A stretch of 44,243 nt of DNA from SVTX01 sp045588675 (GCA_045588675.1 JAZNER010000025.1:1-44243); one strand, 5' to 3'. Positions 32,499-41,636 are shown, counted from the first letter of the stretch. Numbers and translations are program-made. Notes: generated by a model from the sequence alone, not told the origin.

Positions 32499-33224
32499 TT
32501 ATTCAACATTGAAAAGCTTGAGCGCTTCTCTTGCGGCATTTTGCTCAGCCTCCCGCTTTGAGCGGCCTTGACCGCGTCCGATTATATTGGAATTAAGCCT
32601 TGCCTCAACGCGAAACATCTTCATATGGTCGGGACCGCTTTGACCTACGACCACATATTCAAGAAAATCTCCCTCTGCCTGCTGAACGAATTGCTGCAAC
32701 AAGGATTTCGGGTCGCCGTTAAAGCCGTTATTCTTGCCTATCTTCTCTATTTCAGAGGTGATAAACGGCAACAAAAAGCTTCTCACGGTTTGCATATTGT
32801 CCTCGCCCGCGTCAAGATAGATAGCCGCCAGTAAAGCCTCAAAGGCGTCGGCAAGAATACTCTTTCTCTCGCGGCCTTGATTTTTCTCCTCGCCAATTCC
32901 AAGCAAAAGATACTTTCCAAGCCCGATTTTTTCAGAGTAACTCGCAAGAGCTCTTTCACAAACGACCTCTGCCCTCATTCGGGTAAGCTCGCCCTCCGGA
33001 CAGTCTGAAAAGTTTTCGTAAAGGTATTTGCTACTTATCAGCGATAGCACGCTATCTCCAAGAAATTCAAGTCGCTCATTACAGTAAATGTGATGATTTT
33101 TCAGCCCCGATTCATTTGAATATGAAGAATGTGTCAATGCGCGCTTGATTAATTCTTTATTATGAAACTCGTAAGATATTGCCTCTTCAAGCAAGGCAAT
33201 AGAAGCCTGACTCTTCACCGTCAT
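32499..33224 (-). CDS. rnc: Ribonuclease III
   Basis: A 241-residue dsRNA endonuclease. The catalytic signature NERLEFLGDSVLSLI and a second acidic site at LADAFEALLAAIYLD are present. The C-terminal dsRNA-binding domain starts near DPKSLLQQFVQQ and ends with GRSKREAEQNAAREAL. The start at 33224 is supported by GGAGGG just upstream; a longer frame from 33257 is not. It processes rRNA and structured mRNAs, and the length is typical. Confidence 0.97.
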   Translation of the reverse strand: MTVKSQASIALLEEAISYEFHNKELIKRALTHSSYSNESGLKNHHIYCNERLEFLGDSVLSLISSKYLYENFSDCPEGELTRMRAEVVCERALASYSEKIGLGKYLLLGIGEEKNQGRERKSILADAFEALLAAIYLDAGEDNMQTVRSFLLPFITSEIEKIGKNNGFNGDPKSLLQQFVQQAEGDFLEYVVVGQSGPDHMKMFRVEARLNSNIIGRGQGRSKREAEQNAAREALKLFNVE

Positions 33225-33286
33225 CTTTTCCCTCCGTTTGCGCTGAGCGGAAATCAAATCCGCATAGCATTTTCTATGTATTGTTT

Positions 33287-34312
33287 TTATTCAGCCGAAG
33301 CTGATTTTTCTTCCGCAAGCTTTTCTGCCTGCTTTGCGATAATCTCTGTAACACCCAAATTTACACAATTTATCGCCTGACGAATAGCATTTGAGAACGC
33401 CTTGGCATCAGATGAGCCGTGAGCCTTGATAACCGTCTTGGAAATTCCCAAAATCGGAGCTCCACCGTGCTCCTTTGCATCAAACTTTTTCTTGAATGCC
33501 CTAAGACCGCCTTTAACGAAAAGTGCACCAAGCATTCTTACAGGATTCTTCTTAAACAAGGCTTTGAGCTCGCCTGACATAAGCTTGCCCATACCCTCAA
33601 TAGTTTTCAGTACGATATTACCGACAAATCCGTCACAAACAGCGACATCACAGCCATTAAGAGGAAGTTGATTTCCCTCAATATTACCCACAAAATTTAT
33701 CTTATCGGTTGCCGACAGCTTTTCATAAGAAGCAAGCTGAAGCTCACCGCCCTTAGTCGCCTCGCTTCCGTTGTTTATAAGTCCGACTCTTGGCGATTTT
33801 ACACCGTAGATTGCCTGCATATAAGCACTTCCCATAACTGCAAAGCCGAGAATATAATCCTCATTGACCTTTACACTCGCACCCGAGTCAAGAAGGAGCA
33901 CGGGGTTTGCAAGCGGTAATATCGCGCCTATCGCAGCGCGGCTTATTCCCTTTAATCTCTTGACTATAAGGGTAGCTCCGCAGAAGAGCGCACCTGTGTT
34001 ACCTGCACTGACAAGGGCATCTCCCTCGCCTGCGGCAAGCATACGGAGAGCGGTTGAGAGCGACGAGTCCTTTTTTTCTCTCATAACCGACATAGGCTCG
34101 TCGTGCATAGTCAAAACCGAGCTCGAATGGCAAAGCTTGAAATTCGATATGTCAAGCTTATGTTCTTCTGCAACAGCCTTTATTACATTCTCGTCGCCTA
34201 CAAGAATATACTCAACTCCGTTTGAATATGACTGCTCTTGTGCACGGCAAACTCCGCGGAGTGTTTCAAGAGGAGCGTTATCTCCGCTCATTATATCAAC
34301 AATTATTCTCAT
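33287..34312 (-). CDS. plsX: Phosphate acyltransferase PlsX
   Basis: A 341-residue peripheral membrane enzyme that makes acyl-phosphate from acyl-ACP for phospholipid synthesis. It starts MRIIVDIMSGDNAPLE (MGGD-like block), with VSAGNTGALFCGATL, LLDSGASVKV and CDGFVGNIVLKTIEGMG typical of the family. It overlaps trmFO by four bases (ATGA). In most Firmicutes acpP follows plsX before rnc; here rnc starts 62 bases later with no acpP. Confidence 0.97.
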   Translation of the reverse strand: MRIIVDIMSGDNAPLETLRGVCRAQEQSYSNGVEYILVGDENVIKAVAEEHKLDISNFKLCHSSSVLTMHDEPMSVMREKKDSSLSTALRMLAAGEGDALVSAGNTGALFCGATLIVKRLKGISRAAIGAILPLANPVLLLDSGASVKVNEDYILGFAVMGSAYMQAIYGVKSPRVGLINNGSEATKGGELQLASYEKLSATDKINFVGNIEGNQLPLNGCDVAVCDGFVGNIVLKTIEGMGKLMSGELKALFKKNPVRMLGALFVKGGLRAFKKKFDAKEHGGAPILGISKTVIKAHGSSDAKAFSNAIRQAINCVNLGVTEIIAKQAEKLAEEKSASAE

Positions 34313-35688
34313 TGCTTCTCCTCGTCGCTCATAAATTTCTTATAGTTTTTCGCTCCGATTCTCTCGGCATATTCGGGGAGAATATCCAAGGAGCGCTTTG
34401 CAATCACCTCGTATTTTGCAACCTTTCCGCCCTTTACTCTGTAAGGCAGAGGCTCAACTATACCGAAGTTTGCATTCATAGGAACAAAATTTCCCGAAAT
34501 CGCGCCCGAGCTTATATAATAAGCCATAGCGCCAAGCATAGTTTCTCTTGGGAATATCACACTCCGCTCTCCAAGCACCCTTGCCGCCGCATTAATACCG
34601 GCAACAAAGCCCGAGCCTGTTGATTCCACATAGCCCTCAACGCCTGTCATCTGCCCTGCAAAGAAAATATCTTTGTTTTTTCGGAGCGAATAGTCTGCAT
34701 CAAGGTAATTGGGCGAATCTATATAGGTATTTCTGTGCATAATTCCGTATCTTAAAAACTCCGCGTTTTCAAGTCCGGGTATCATACGAAAAACCCTCTT
34801 CTGCTCAGGAAATGTCAAATGTGTCTGGAAGCCTACAAGGTTATACATTGTTCCCTCTGCGTTTTCGCGGCGGAGCTGTACAACGGCATAAGATTCTTTT
34901 CCTGTTCTTTTGTCAACAAGACCGACAGGCTTCAAGGGACCGTAGCAAAGTGTATCGTGTCCCCGTTTAGCCATAACCTCAACGGGCATACAGCCCTCAA
35001 AAACCTTGAGCTCCTTTTGCATTTCCTTATCAAAATCCTTAAGCTCTGCTTCTTTTGCAGTTATAAGCTCTGTATAAAAGTCATCATATTGCTCGCGTGT
35101 CATAGGACAGTTAAGATAGTCTGCGTCACCCTTATCATATCTTGACGCGGCATATGCTATATCCATATTGATTGTTGCCGCGTCAACAATCGGTGCGGCG
35201 GCATCAAAGAAGTGAAGACCGCTAAGTCCAAGCTTATTTTCAATATAATCAGCCATTCCTTCAGATGTAAGCGGTCCTGTCGCGATAATTGTAACATTAT
35301 CGTCCTCAAGACAGGTCACCTCTTTTTCTATGACCTCAATATTTGGGTGATTTCTGATTTTTTCGGTGACATAATTTGAGAAAAGCTCTCTGTCAACCGC
35401 CAGAGCCGAGCCCGCGGGAACGCGTGTCGCATAAGCTGCCTCCATAATCAAAGAATCAAGGCGCATAAGCTCTTCCTTTAAAAGACCGACTCCGTTAGTC
35501 ACTCTGTCCGAGCGCAGTGAGTTCGAGCAAACAAGCTCCGCAAAGCCCTCGCTGTGATGTGCGGGAGTATATTTGTGTGGCTTCATCTCATAAAGCCTGA
35601 CCTTTATTCCCCTTTGCGCCACCTGCCAAGCCGCCTCGCAGCCAGCAAGTCCTGCGCCGTAAACATTTACTGTTTTGTTTTTTTCCAT
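34309..35688 (-). CDS. trmFO: Methylenetetrahydrofolate-tRNA-(uracil-5-)-methyltransferase TrmFO
   Basis: A 459-residue FAD-dependent tRNA methylase that makes m5U54 using methylene-THF. An N-terminal dinucleotide fold VYGAGLAGCEAAWQVA, the FAELVCSNSLRSD block with the catalytic Cys, and FFAGQMTGVEGYVESTGSG near the C terminus are family marks. The length is normal. It lies between topA and plsX; the dprA-topA-trmFO order is conserved in Firmicutes. Confidence 0.97.
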   Translation of the reverse strand: MEKNKTVNVYGAGLAGCEAAWQVAQRGIKVRLYEMKPHKYTPAHHSEGFAELVCSNSLRSDRVTNGVGLLKEELMRLDSLIMEAAYATRVPAGSALAVDRELFSNYVTEKIRNHPNIEVIEKEVTCLEDDNVTIIATGPLTSEGMADYIENKLGLSGLHFFDAAAPIVDAATINMDIAYAASRYDKGDADYLNCPMTREQYDDFYTELITAKEAELKDFDKEMQKELKVFEGCMPVEVMAKRGHDTLCYGPLKPVGLVDKRTGKESYAVVQLRRENAEGTMYNLVGFQTHLTFPEQKRVFRMIPGLENAEFLRYGIMHRNTYIDSPNYLDADYSLRKNKDIFFAGQMTGVEGYVESTGSGFVAGINAAARVLGERSVIFPRETMLGAMAYYISSGAISGNFVPMNANFGIVEPLPYRVKGGKVAKYEVIAKRSLDILPEYAERIGAKNYKKFMSDEEKQ

Positions 35689-35758
35689 ACTTCAAAGTTC
35701 TGTGACAAAAGCCACCCATTTTTAGATTTTATTTCTGCCAAGAGAGCACAGGACACTT

Positions 35759-38074
35759 TTAATTCTCGCCCTCTGCTTCTTGATTTTCCTCTGCTACATA
35801 GGGCTTTGAAAATCCGCAAGATTCGTCGTGACAAACGAGAATCGGCTTGCCCTTCTTGTGGAATAGATTTTTACCGCAATTCGGGCAAAGCTCCGCGACG
35901 GGCATATCCCAAGACGAGAAATTACACTTGGGGTAATTTGCACAGCCATAGAAAGCGGTTTTGCTTCTGCTGTATCTCGTCACAATCTTGCCCCCACACT
36001 CGGGACACGGAACGCCTACCTCTTTTGTGCGAGGCTTTGTAAACTTACAGGTAGGATAATTTACACAAGCGTAAAAGCTTCCGAATTTTCCGCTTCTGAG
36101 GACCATATCAGAGCCGCATTTTTCACACTTGAAATCTGCAACAATCGCCTTTTTCTCGTTATGGACCTCGCTCTCACTCTTTTCCTCGCTATCAGTCTTA
36201 GGCGGTGTCAGAGGCTTTGTGTTTCTACACTGCGGATAATTCGGGCAAGCGGCAAATTTACCAAAGCGTCCGTTCTTTACAACCATACGGGCGCCGCACT
36301 TATCGCAAATAATGTCTGTTTCCTCAACGGGAATCTCAATGCTTGCCTTGCCAAGCTTTTCGGTAGCAACCTCAAGCTGCACCGAAAATTCTTTCCAGAA
36401 ATCACTTAATACCGCGTTAAGACTTTGCTCGGACTTTTCAATCGCGTCAAGCTTATCCTCCATCTCGGCTGTAAACTTATAGTCAACAACACTCTCAAAG
36501 TTCTCACACATAAGCTTTGTTGTAATCTCACCGAGAGGTGTTGGAACTAACATCTTGCCGTCGCGCTTAACATAATTACGCGAAATAATAGTGGTTATGA
36601 TTTGCGCATAGGTACTTGGTCTTCCAATTCCCTTCTCCTCAAGGAACTTTACAAGAGAAGCCTCGTTATATCTTGCGGGCGGCTCTGTAAAGTGCTTATC
36701 GGGATTTATATTCTCGGCATTAAGCTTTTGTCCCTCTGCAAGCTCGGGAATTTTTGTATTCTTTTGCTCCTCGGGGTTTGTGATGTCCTGCGCACTTTCG
36801 TCAACGCTCTCCTCGTAAACCGCCATATATCCCGGGAAGGTTACTGTATAACCGCCCGTGCGGAAAACATAGCCCGCACAGTTAATGTCAACTGTAAGAG
36901 TTGCAAGTGTTGCAGACTCCATCTGACTTGCAACGAATCTATCCCAAATCAGCTTATAAAGCTTATATTGGTCGTTTGAAAGATGCTGCTTGATTTTCTT
37001 AGGCTCAAGAGATACATTTGAGGGTCTTATCGCCTCGTGCGCGTCCTGAATACTTGATTTTGATTTAAATACTCTTGGCTCCTGCGTGTTGTAGTTATCT
37101 CCGTATCTCTGTGCAATAAATGCTCTTGTTGCATCCTGCGCCTCACTTGATACTCTGAGTGAGTCGGTACGCATATAGGTAATAAGACCCTGAACTCCGC
37201 CGTTTTCGCTACCAAGGTTGATTCCCTCGTAAAGCTCCTGCGCCACCTTCATAACCTTTTGAGATTGGAAGCCAAGCTTTCTGTATCCCTCCTGCTGAAG
37301 AGTTGATGTGATAAACGGAGGTGCGGGCGCTTTATGTCTTAACGAGCGCTTAAGTGAAGCAACCTCAAAGCTTTTGCCCTCTATCGCCTTTACAACTGTC
37401 ATAGCCTCCTTTTCACAGGAAAGCTCAAGCTTGCCGTTTTTGTCACCAAAGAAACGAACAGCAAATGGCTTTCCGTCCTCTGAGAGAAGTGTCACATCAA
37501 TAGTCCAGAACTCTACGGGAACGAAGCTTGAAATCTCCTCCTCGCGCTCAACTATAATTCTGGTAGCAACCGATTGCACGCGTCCTGCCGAAAGACCGCT
37601 TTTGACGGACTTCCAAAGCAGAGGAGAAATTTTATATCCGACGATTCTGTCAAGAATTCTTCTCGCCTGCTGTGCGTCAACCAAGCTCATATCGATTTGT
37701 CTTGGATTTTTAATTGCACTCTTTACAACATTCTTTGTGATTTCGTTGAAGGTAACGCGCAAGGTTTTTTCAACAGGAATACCGAGAGCTGTTGCCAAGT
37801 GCCACGAAATCGCTTCTCCCTCGCGGTCAGGGTCAGTTGCAAAGTAAACCTTGGACGCCGACTTGGCTTCCTTTTTGATTTCCTTGATTATATCGCCTTT
37901 ACCGCGAATATTTATATAGTGAGTCTCAAAATTATTTTCAATGTCAACACCAAGCGTAGATTTTGGCAGGTCACGGATATGTCCCACAGATGCAATTACC
38001 TTATAGTTTGAACCCAGATAGCTCTTAACTGTATTTGCCTTGGAGGGTGACTCCATTATTACAAGATTTGCCAT
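35759..38074 (-). CDS. topA: DNA topoisomerase I
   Basis: A 771-residue type IA topoisomerase that relaxes negative supercoils. The Toprim domain starts NLVIMESPSKANTVKSYL and holds YFATDPDREGEAISWHLA. The catalytic Tyr is in GLITYMRTDS, and HEAIRPSNV follows. Four Cys4 zinc ribbons complete the C terminus (CDKCG...CPNYPQC; CEKCG...CVNYPTC; CPECGG...CANYPKC; CPNCG...CHDESC). The fourth, ending just before the acidic tail, is less regular. A weak ribosome binding site AAAGGA lies 15 bases before the ATG. Confidence 0.98.
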   Translation of the reverse strand: MANLVIMESPSKANTVKSYLGSNYKVIASVGHIRDLPKSTLGVDIENNFETHYINIRGKGDIIKEIKKEAKSASKVYFATDPDREGEAISWHLATALGIPVEKTLRVTFNEITKNVVKSAIKNPRQIDMSLVDAQQARRILDRIVGYKISPLLWKSVKSGLSAGRVQSVATRIIVEREEEISSFVPVEFWTIDVTLLSEDGKPFAVRFFGDKNGKLELSCEKEAMTVVKAIEGKSFEVASLKRSLRHKAPAPPFITSTLQQEGYRKLGFQSQKVMKVAQELYEGINLGSENGGVQGLITYMRTDSLRVSSEAQDATRAFIAQRYGDNYNTQEPRVFKSKSSIQDAHEAIRPSNVSLEPKKIKQHLSNDQYKLYKLIWDRFVASQMESATLATLTVDINCAGYVFRTGGYTVTFPGYMAVYEESVDESAQDITNPEEQKNTKIPELAEGQKLNAENINPDKHFTEPPARYNEASLVKFLEEKGIGRPSTYAQIITTIISRNYVKRDGKMLVPTPLGEITTKLMCENFESVVDYKFTAEMEDKLDAIEKSEQSLNAVLSDFWKEFSVQLEVATEKLGKASIEIPVEETDIICDKCGARMVVKNGRFGKFAACPNYPQCRNTKPLTPPKTDSEEKSESEVHNEKKAIVADFKCEKCGSDMVLRSGKFGSFYACVNYPTCKFTKPRTKEVGVPCPECGGKIVTRYSRSKTAFYGCANYPKCNFSSWDMPVAELCPNCGKNLFHKKGKPILVCHDESCGFSKPYVAEENQEAEGEN

Positions 38075-38114
38075 ATTGAATTAAGTGTATCCTTTCGATT
38101 TGTATATAAATTAA

Positions 38115-39458
38115 TTATTTTCGTATGTAAAGTGCGCCCGGAAGCGATGCGACAAGTCCGCGAACCTCAAGTATAGTGAGGGCAGATATAACCTCACCGA
38201 GTGCAATTCCCGTGCGCGTCAGATAATCTATCGTCACCGCTCTGTCAAGTGGCATTTCGTTAAATATTGTTCTTTGGGTTTCTGTCAAGGATTCAAGAAT
38301 AGCTCTTGAATTATCTCCAAGCTCTCTGCGACCGTTCTCGCTTTCCTGAGATATGACTTTCTCCGCGACCTTATCTCTGTTTTCTTCCTTTGAAGCAGTA
38401 TTCTTTCTCAGAGCATTCACAAAAGGATGCCCCGACTCCCGTGTCTTGTGTTCAGGCTGAGCTTCGGGTTTATGGACAGAATGGACATCTATCGTCCTCA
38501 TTCCAACGCCCATATTACTAACGGTCAAAGAGGAAAACTCCGATGACTTTTGAGAATTAACCATTTTTTGAATATTCAAGCTGTCGCGATACAAATACGC
38601 ATAGTTTTTGATAATATCTGCTCCGCAAAGCACAGCTTGTGCGCCATCTCTTATAAGGCTGTTTGTTCCTGATGTATTTTGTTCGTCAATATTACCCGGC
38701 ACAGCATAAATATCTCTGCCCTGCAAAATTGCAGCTTTTGCAGTAATCATAGCTCCGCTTGACATATCGGCATCAATTACCACAGTTCCTTGCGAAAGAC
38801 CGCTGATTATACGGTTTCTCACAGGAAAGTTCATTCCCCTGGGCGGTGTTGACGGAGGATATTCGGTAATTACCGCGCCGTTTTGTTTAATTATTTCTTT
38901 TAATTTAAAGTGCTCCTTCGGGTAAACTATATCAATTCCACAGCCGAGCACCGCGACTGTTTTTCCCTTTGCGGCAATCGCCGCACAGGATGCTATTCCG
39001 TCAATTCCGAGAGCCATTCCGCTGACAACAACAGCTCCTGAGGATGCCACCTCATATGCTATTTTATACGCTGCCCTCATTCCATATTCACTCATTTTGC
39101 GAGTGCCGACTATCGAAATACATAGGCTTTTATTAAAGTCGGGAAGCTTACCGACATAATATAAAACAACAGGCGGATTTTTCAAGCTTTTCAAGCTTTT
39201 AGGGAAATTCTCGCCGTCATAACAAAGTATTCCGACACCTGAGGTTTGACAATAGCTGATTATTGTATAAGCATTGTCAAGCGACTTGTCGCACATCTCC
39301 GAAGCAAGCCTTTCGCTCACGCCGATTTCAATATAATCATCATAATCGGCACTGTAAATCTCATCAATAGAGGACATTTTGTCGAGGAGCGTAATAACCT
39401 CTCTGTTTCCCTGTCCACATCTTTGAGCAAGCCATATCCATTTTGCATTATTATTCAT
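38115..39458 (-). CDS. dprA: DNA processing protein DprA
   Basis: A 447-residue ssDNA-binding recombination mediator that loads RecA during transformation. An N-terminal SAM-like region is followed by a Rossmann fold (LCISIVGTRKMSEYG, VVSGMALGIDGIA, AVLGCGIDIVYP, FPVRNRIISGLSQG, DIYAVPGN). An unusually long polar linker (about residues 300-385) leads to a C-terminal winged helix (TETQRTIFNEMPLDRAVTIDYL). The length exceeds the usual 360-380 because of the linker. It starts 12 bases after the rRNA methylase gene and precedes topA. GGAGAGG precedes the ATG. Confidence 0.95.
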   Translation of the reverse strand: MNNNAKWIWLAQRCGQGNREVITLLDKMSSIDEIYSADYDDYIEIGVSERLASEMCDKSLDNAYTIISYCQTSGVGILCYDGENFPKSLKSLKNPPVVLYYVGKLPDFNKSLCISIVGTRKMSEYGMRAAYKIAYEVASSGAVVVSGMALGIDGIASCAAIAAKGKTVAVLGCGIDIVYPKEHFKLKEIIKQNGAVITEYPPSTPPRGMNFPVRNRIISGLSQGTVVIDADMSSGAMITAKAAILQGRDIYAVPGNIDEQNTSGTNSLIRDGAQAVLCGADIIKNYAYLYRDSLNIQKMVNSQKSSEFSSLTVSNMGVGMRTIDVHSVHKPEAQPEHKTRESGHPFVNALRKNTASKEENRDKVAEKVISQESENGRRELGDNSRAILESLTETQRTIFNEMPLDRAVTIDYLTRTGIALGEVISALTILEVRGLVASLPGALYIRK

Positions 39459-39470
39459 AGTTACCTCTCC

Positions 39471-40313
39471 TCACAAGCTACCCTTGCCAAAAAATTCCCA
39501 AACCAAAACCGCCGCCGCAGTTGCTGCATTCAACGACTCCACCTGCTCTGCCATCGGAATAAAAACACTGCCCGAGCATGTAGAAACTGTTTTTGCTGAA
39601 AGTCCATGTCCCTCATTTCCAATTACAACGCAATCGCCATCTTTTATTTCAAAGTCACCAAGTCGGCAGGCTCTGTCGTTAAGCGTGGCGGCAAAAACCC
39701 TTCTGCCACACGACACAAGAGCGTTTATTGCACCTGTTATATTGGCAACTCTATCAATTTTAATACCGAAAAGAGTGCCCATTGAAGCGCGCACGGCTTT
39801 GGAATTATAAATATCTGCGCAATCCTGTCCCATAATAATCCTGTCAACGCCAAATGCCGCGGCGGCTCTGATAATTGCGCCTACATTCTGTGGGTCGCGT
39901 ACAGAATCGAGCAATAAAATTTTATCATTTTCGCCGAAAAAATCAGCACCGTACCCTTCAAGGCTTTTATGAATTTCGGTAGCAAATCCGGCAACCGTAA
40001 TCACTCCTTCAGGGGCATTTTCCTCGCTCAATTTTTCAAATATCTGACGTTCTACAACTAAAATCCTGCAATCTAAATCGTCGCGCGAAACACCGTAAAG
40101 CTTTTGAGATTTTTCAAAAATTTCGCCGTCCAAGCCTTCGCAAACAATAACAAATTCAATTGGAATATGCCTTGTTATTGCCTCGCACATAAGCTTTACT
40201 CCGTCAAAACGAAAGAGCGAAAGCTCCTCTCTTTTTTTGCGATTAGACAGCCCTCTGGCAAGGCTTACATATTTGTTTTGTGACGATTTTATAACTTCAT
40301 AAAGCTCACTCAT
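39471..40313 (-). CDS. TrmH/SpoU-family RNA 2'-O-methyltransferase
   Basis: A 280-residue SPOUT methylase. The N terminus (ISSQNKYVSLARGL-like start KSSQNKYVSLARGLSNRKKR) is the substrate-binding domain. The C-terminal knot has motif 1 LLLDSVRDPQNVGAIIRAA, motif 2 VVIGNEGHGLS and motif 3 IPMAEQVESLNAATAAAVLVWE. It methylates a ribose in rRNA or tRNA; the exact site is not predictable. AAGGAG lies before the ATG. It is the first gene of the 14-gene minus-strand run; a 13-bp dyad sits at 40366-40399 upstream. Confidence 0.93.
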   Translation of the reverse strand: MSELYEVIKSSQNKYVSLARGLSNRKKREELSLFRFDGVKLMCEAITRHIPIEFVIVCEGLDGEIFEKSQKLYGVSRDDLDCRILVVERQIFEKLSEENAPEGVITVAGFATEIHKSLEGYGADFFGENDKILLLDSVRDPQNVGAIIRAAAAFGVDRIIMGQDCADIYNSKAVRASMGTLFGIKIDRVANITGAINALVSCGRRVFAATLNDRACRLGDFEIKDGDCVVIGNEGHGLSAKTVSTCSGSVFIPMAEQVESLNAATAAAVLVWEFFGKGSL

Positions 40314-40365
40314 AACTGCACTCCTTACCGAAATCTATTGGCTCAAGGCCTCTTCTTTTTACAGT

Positions 40366-40399
40366 TTTAGAGGTAAAAAAATGAAATTTTACCTCTAAA
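40366..40399. repeat. Perfect 13-bp inverted repeat upstream of the methylase operon
   Basis: TTTAGAGGTAAAA (40366-40378) and its exact complement (40387-40399) with an eight-base spacer. It lies 53 bases upstream of the methyltransferase start, between the rplT terminator and the operon. No T-tract follows on the minus strand, so an operator or 5' UTR hairpin is as likely as a terminator. Confidence 0.65.
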
Positions 40400-40440
40400 T
40401 ACCAAAAATTCGTCTAAAAATTTTTATCCCTATCTATGAC

Positions 40441-40468
40441 AAAAACCCGGTAAACCAAACCGGGTTTT
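40441..40468 (-). terminator. Terminator of the infC-rpmI-rplT operon
   Basis: AAAACCCGG (40442-40450) pairs with CCGGGTTTT (40460-40468), followed by T residues on the minus strand, 14 bases after the rplT stop. Confidence 0.88.
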
Positions 40469-40481
40469 GTATTTAAATTGA

Positions 40482-40835
40482 TTAAAGAGCAGCCTTTGCC
40501 TGCTCAACAAGTGCTGCAAAAGCAGCCTTATCTGATACTGCAAGCTCAGCGAGCATCTTTCTGTTAAGAGTAACGCCTGCCTTCTTAAGACCGTTCATAA
40601 ATGTAGAATAGTTCATACCACAAACCTTAGCCTGTGCAGAAATTCTTGTGATCCAAAGTCTGCGCATATCTCTCTTCTTAGCCTTACGACCAACAAAAGC
40701 ATAGTTGCCGCTCTTCATTACGGCTTGCTTAGCCATCTTGAAGTGCTTGGATTTTGCACCCCAGTAACCCTTAGCAGCCTTTAAAATCTTTTTTCTTCTC
40801 TTGCGCGTCATCATTGCGCCCTTAATTCTTGCCAT
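40482..40835 (-). CDS. rplT: Ribosomal protein L20
   Basis: A 117-residue protein, the family's usual length. It starts ARIKGAMMTRKRRKKILKA (after Met) and contains GYWGAKSKHFKMAKQAVMKS and RDMRRLWITRISAQ, the L20 signature. It binds 23S rRNA early in assembly and represses its own operon through the leader RNA in other Firmicutes. AAAGGAA lies before the ATG, 33 bases after rpmI. Confidence 0.98.
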   Translation of the reverse strand: MARIKGAMMTRKRRKKILKAAKGYWGAKSKHFKMAKQAVMKSGNYAFVGRKAKKRDMRRLWITRISAQAKVCGMNYSTFMNGLKKAGVTLNRKMLAELAVSDKAAFAALVEQAKAAL

Positions 40836-40868
40836 TTTAATTATTTCCTTTCTCGATTACACTCTAAA

Positions 40869-41063
40869 TTACTTCTGGATAAGAACTCTGATATTGGGTG
40901 CCATAGCCTCACTCATGATAGCACCTGTACGAAGATGTCTTTTTCTCTTCTGTGACTTAAGACCGAGGTTGTGACGGTGGTGGCAGTGGTTCATTTTTAC
41001 CTTGCCTGTGCCTGTAACCGAAAATCTCTTGGCAGAAGCCTTATGTGTCTTGACTTTTCCCAT
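40869..41063 (-). CDS. rpmI: Ribosomal protein L35
   Basis: A 64-residue basic protein. KVKTHKASAKRFSVTGTGKV and HRHNLGLKSQKRKRHLR are the standard L35 blocks. AAGGAG lies 9 bases before the ATG. It is the middle gene of the infC-rpmI-rplT operon. Confidence 0.98.
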   Translation of the reverse strand: MGKVKTHKASAKRFSVTGTGKVKMNHCHHRHNLGLKSQKRKRHLRTGAIMSEAMAPNIRVLIQK

Positions 41064-41099
41064 TTTAATATACTCCTTAAATTTAAAAATTTACAAATA

Positions 41100-41636
41100 T
41101 TATTTAGCTTTTTTTTGAGTAATTGGCGATACAACCATGCTCATTATACGCCCATCAACAGACGGCTTTTTATCAACAGTGCCTACATCAGAGCAAATCT
41201 CTGCGAATTTATCGATAATTTCGCGTCCGATTGCCATATGGCTCATCTCTCTGCCGCGAAATCTCATCACAACGCGAACCTTATTGCCGGCCTCGAGGAA
41301 CTTGTGCGCCTGCTTTGCCTTAGTTTCAAAATCGTGTGTGTCGATACGGGGCGAAAGCTGAATTTCCTTCAACTCTATAGTCTGCTGCTTTTTCTTTGCT
41401 TCCTTCTCGCGCTTTTCACGCTCAAAGCGGTATTTTCCGAAATCCATGATCTTGCACACGGGCGGATTTGCCTGCGCTGTCATCAAGCAAAGGTCAAGAC
41501 CTTTGTCGTAAGCCATTTGAAGTGCCGTGTCGGAACTCATAATTCCAAGCTGTTCTCCCTCTGCTCCTATTACTCTGATTTGAGGGAAATCAATTGCCTC
41601 GTTGACGAGAGTATCCTTTGAATTGTTTGCTGCTAT
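41100..41636 (-). CDS. infC: Translation initiation factor IF-3, ATA start codon
   Basis: A 178-residue factor that binds 30S and checks the start codon. From the first in-frame ATG (41540) only 146 residues are read, which lacks the N-terminal strand conserved in IF-3. Reading upstream in frame gives LVNEAIDFPQIRVIGAEGEQ, the family's N terminus, up to a stop just before the Shine-Dalgarno sequence. The codon at the right distance (7 bases) from GGAGGTG is ATA (complement of 41634-41636). IF-3 genes often use ATT or similar rare starts for autoregulation, so ATA is the best start. Domains: N-terminal 1-75, then linker (FEREKREKEAKKKQQ), then the C-terminal domain with FRGREMSHMAIGREI. Confidence 0.95.
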   Translation of the reverse strand: MAANNSKDTLVNEAIDFPQIRVIGAEGEQLGIMSSDTALQMAYDKGLDLCLMTAQANPPVCKIMDFGKYRFEREKREKEAKKKQQTIELKEIQLSPRIDTHDFETKAKQAHKFLEAGNKVRVVMRFRGREMSHMAIGREIIDKFAEICSDVGTVDKKPSVDGRIMSMVVSPITQKKAK

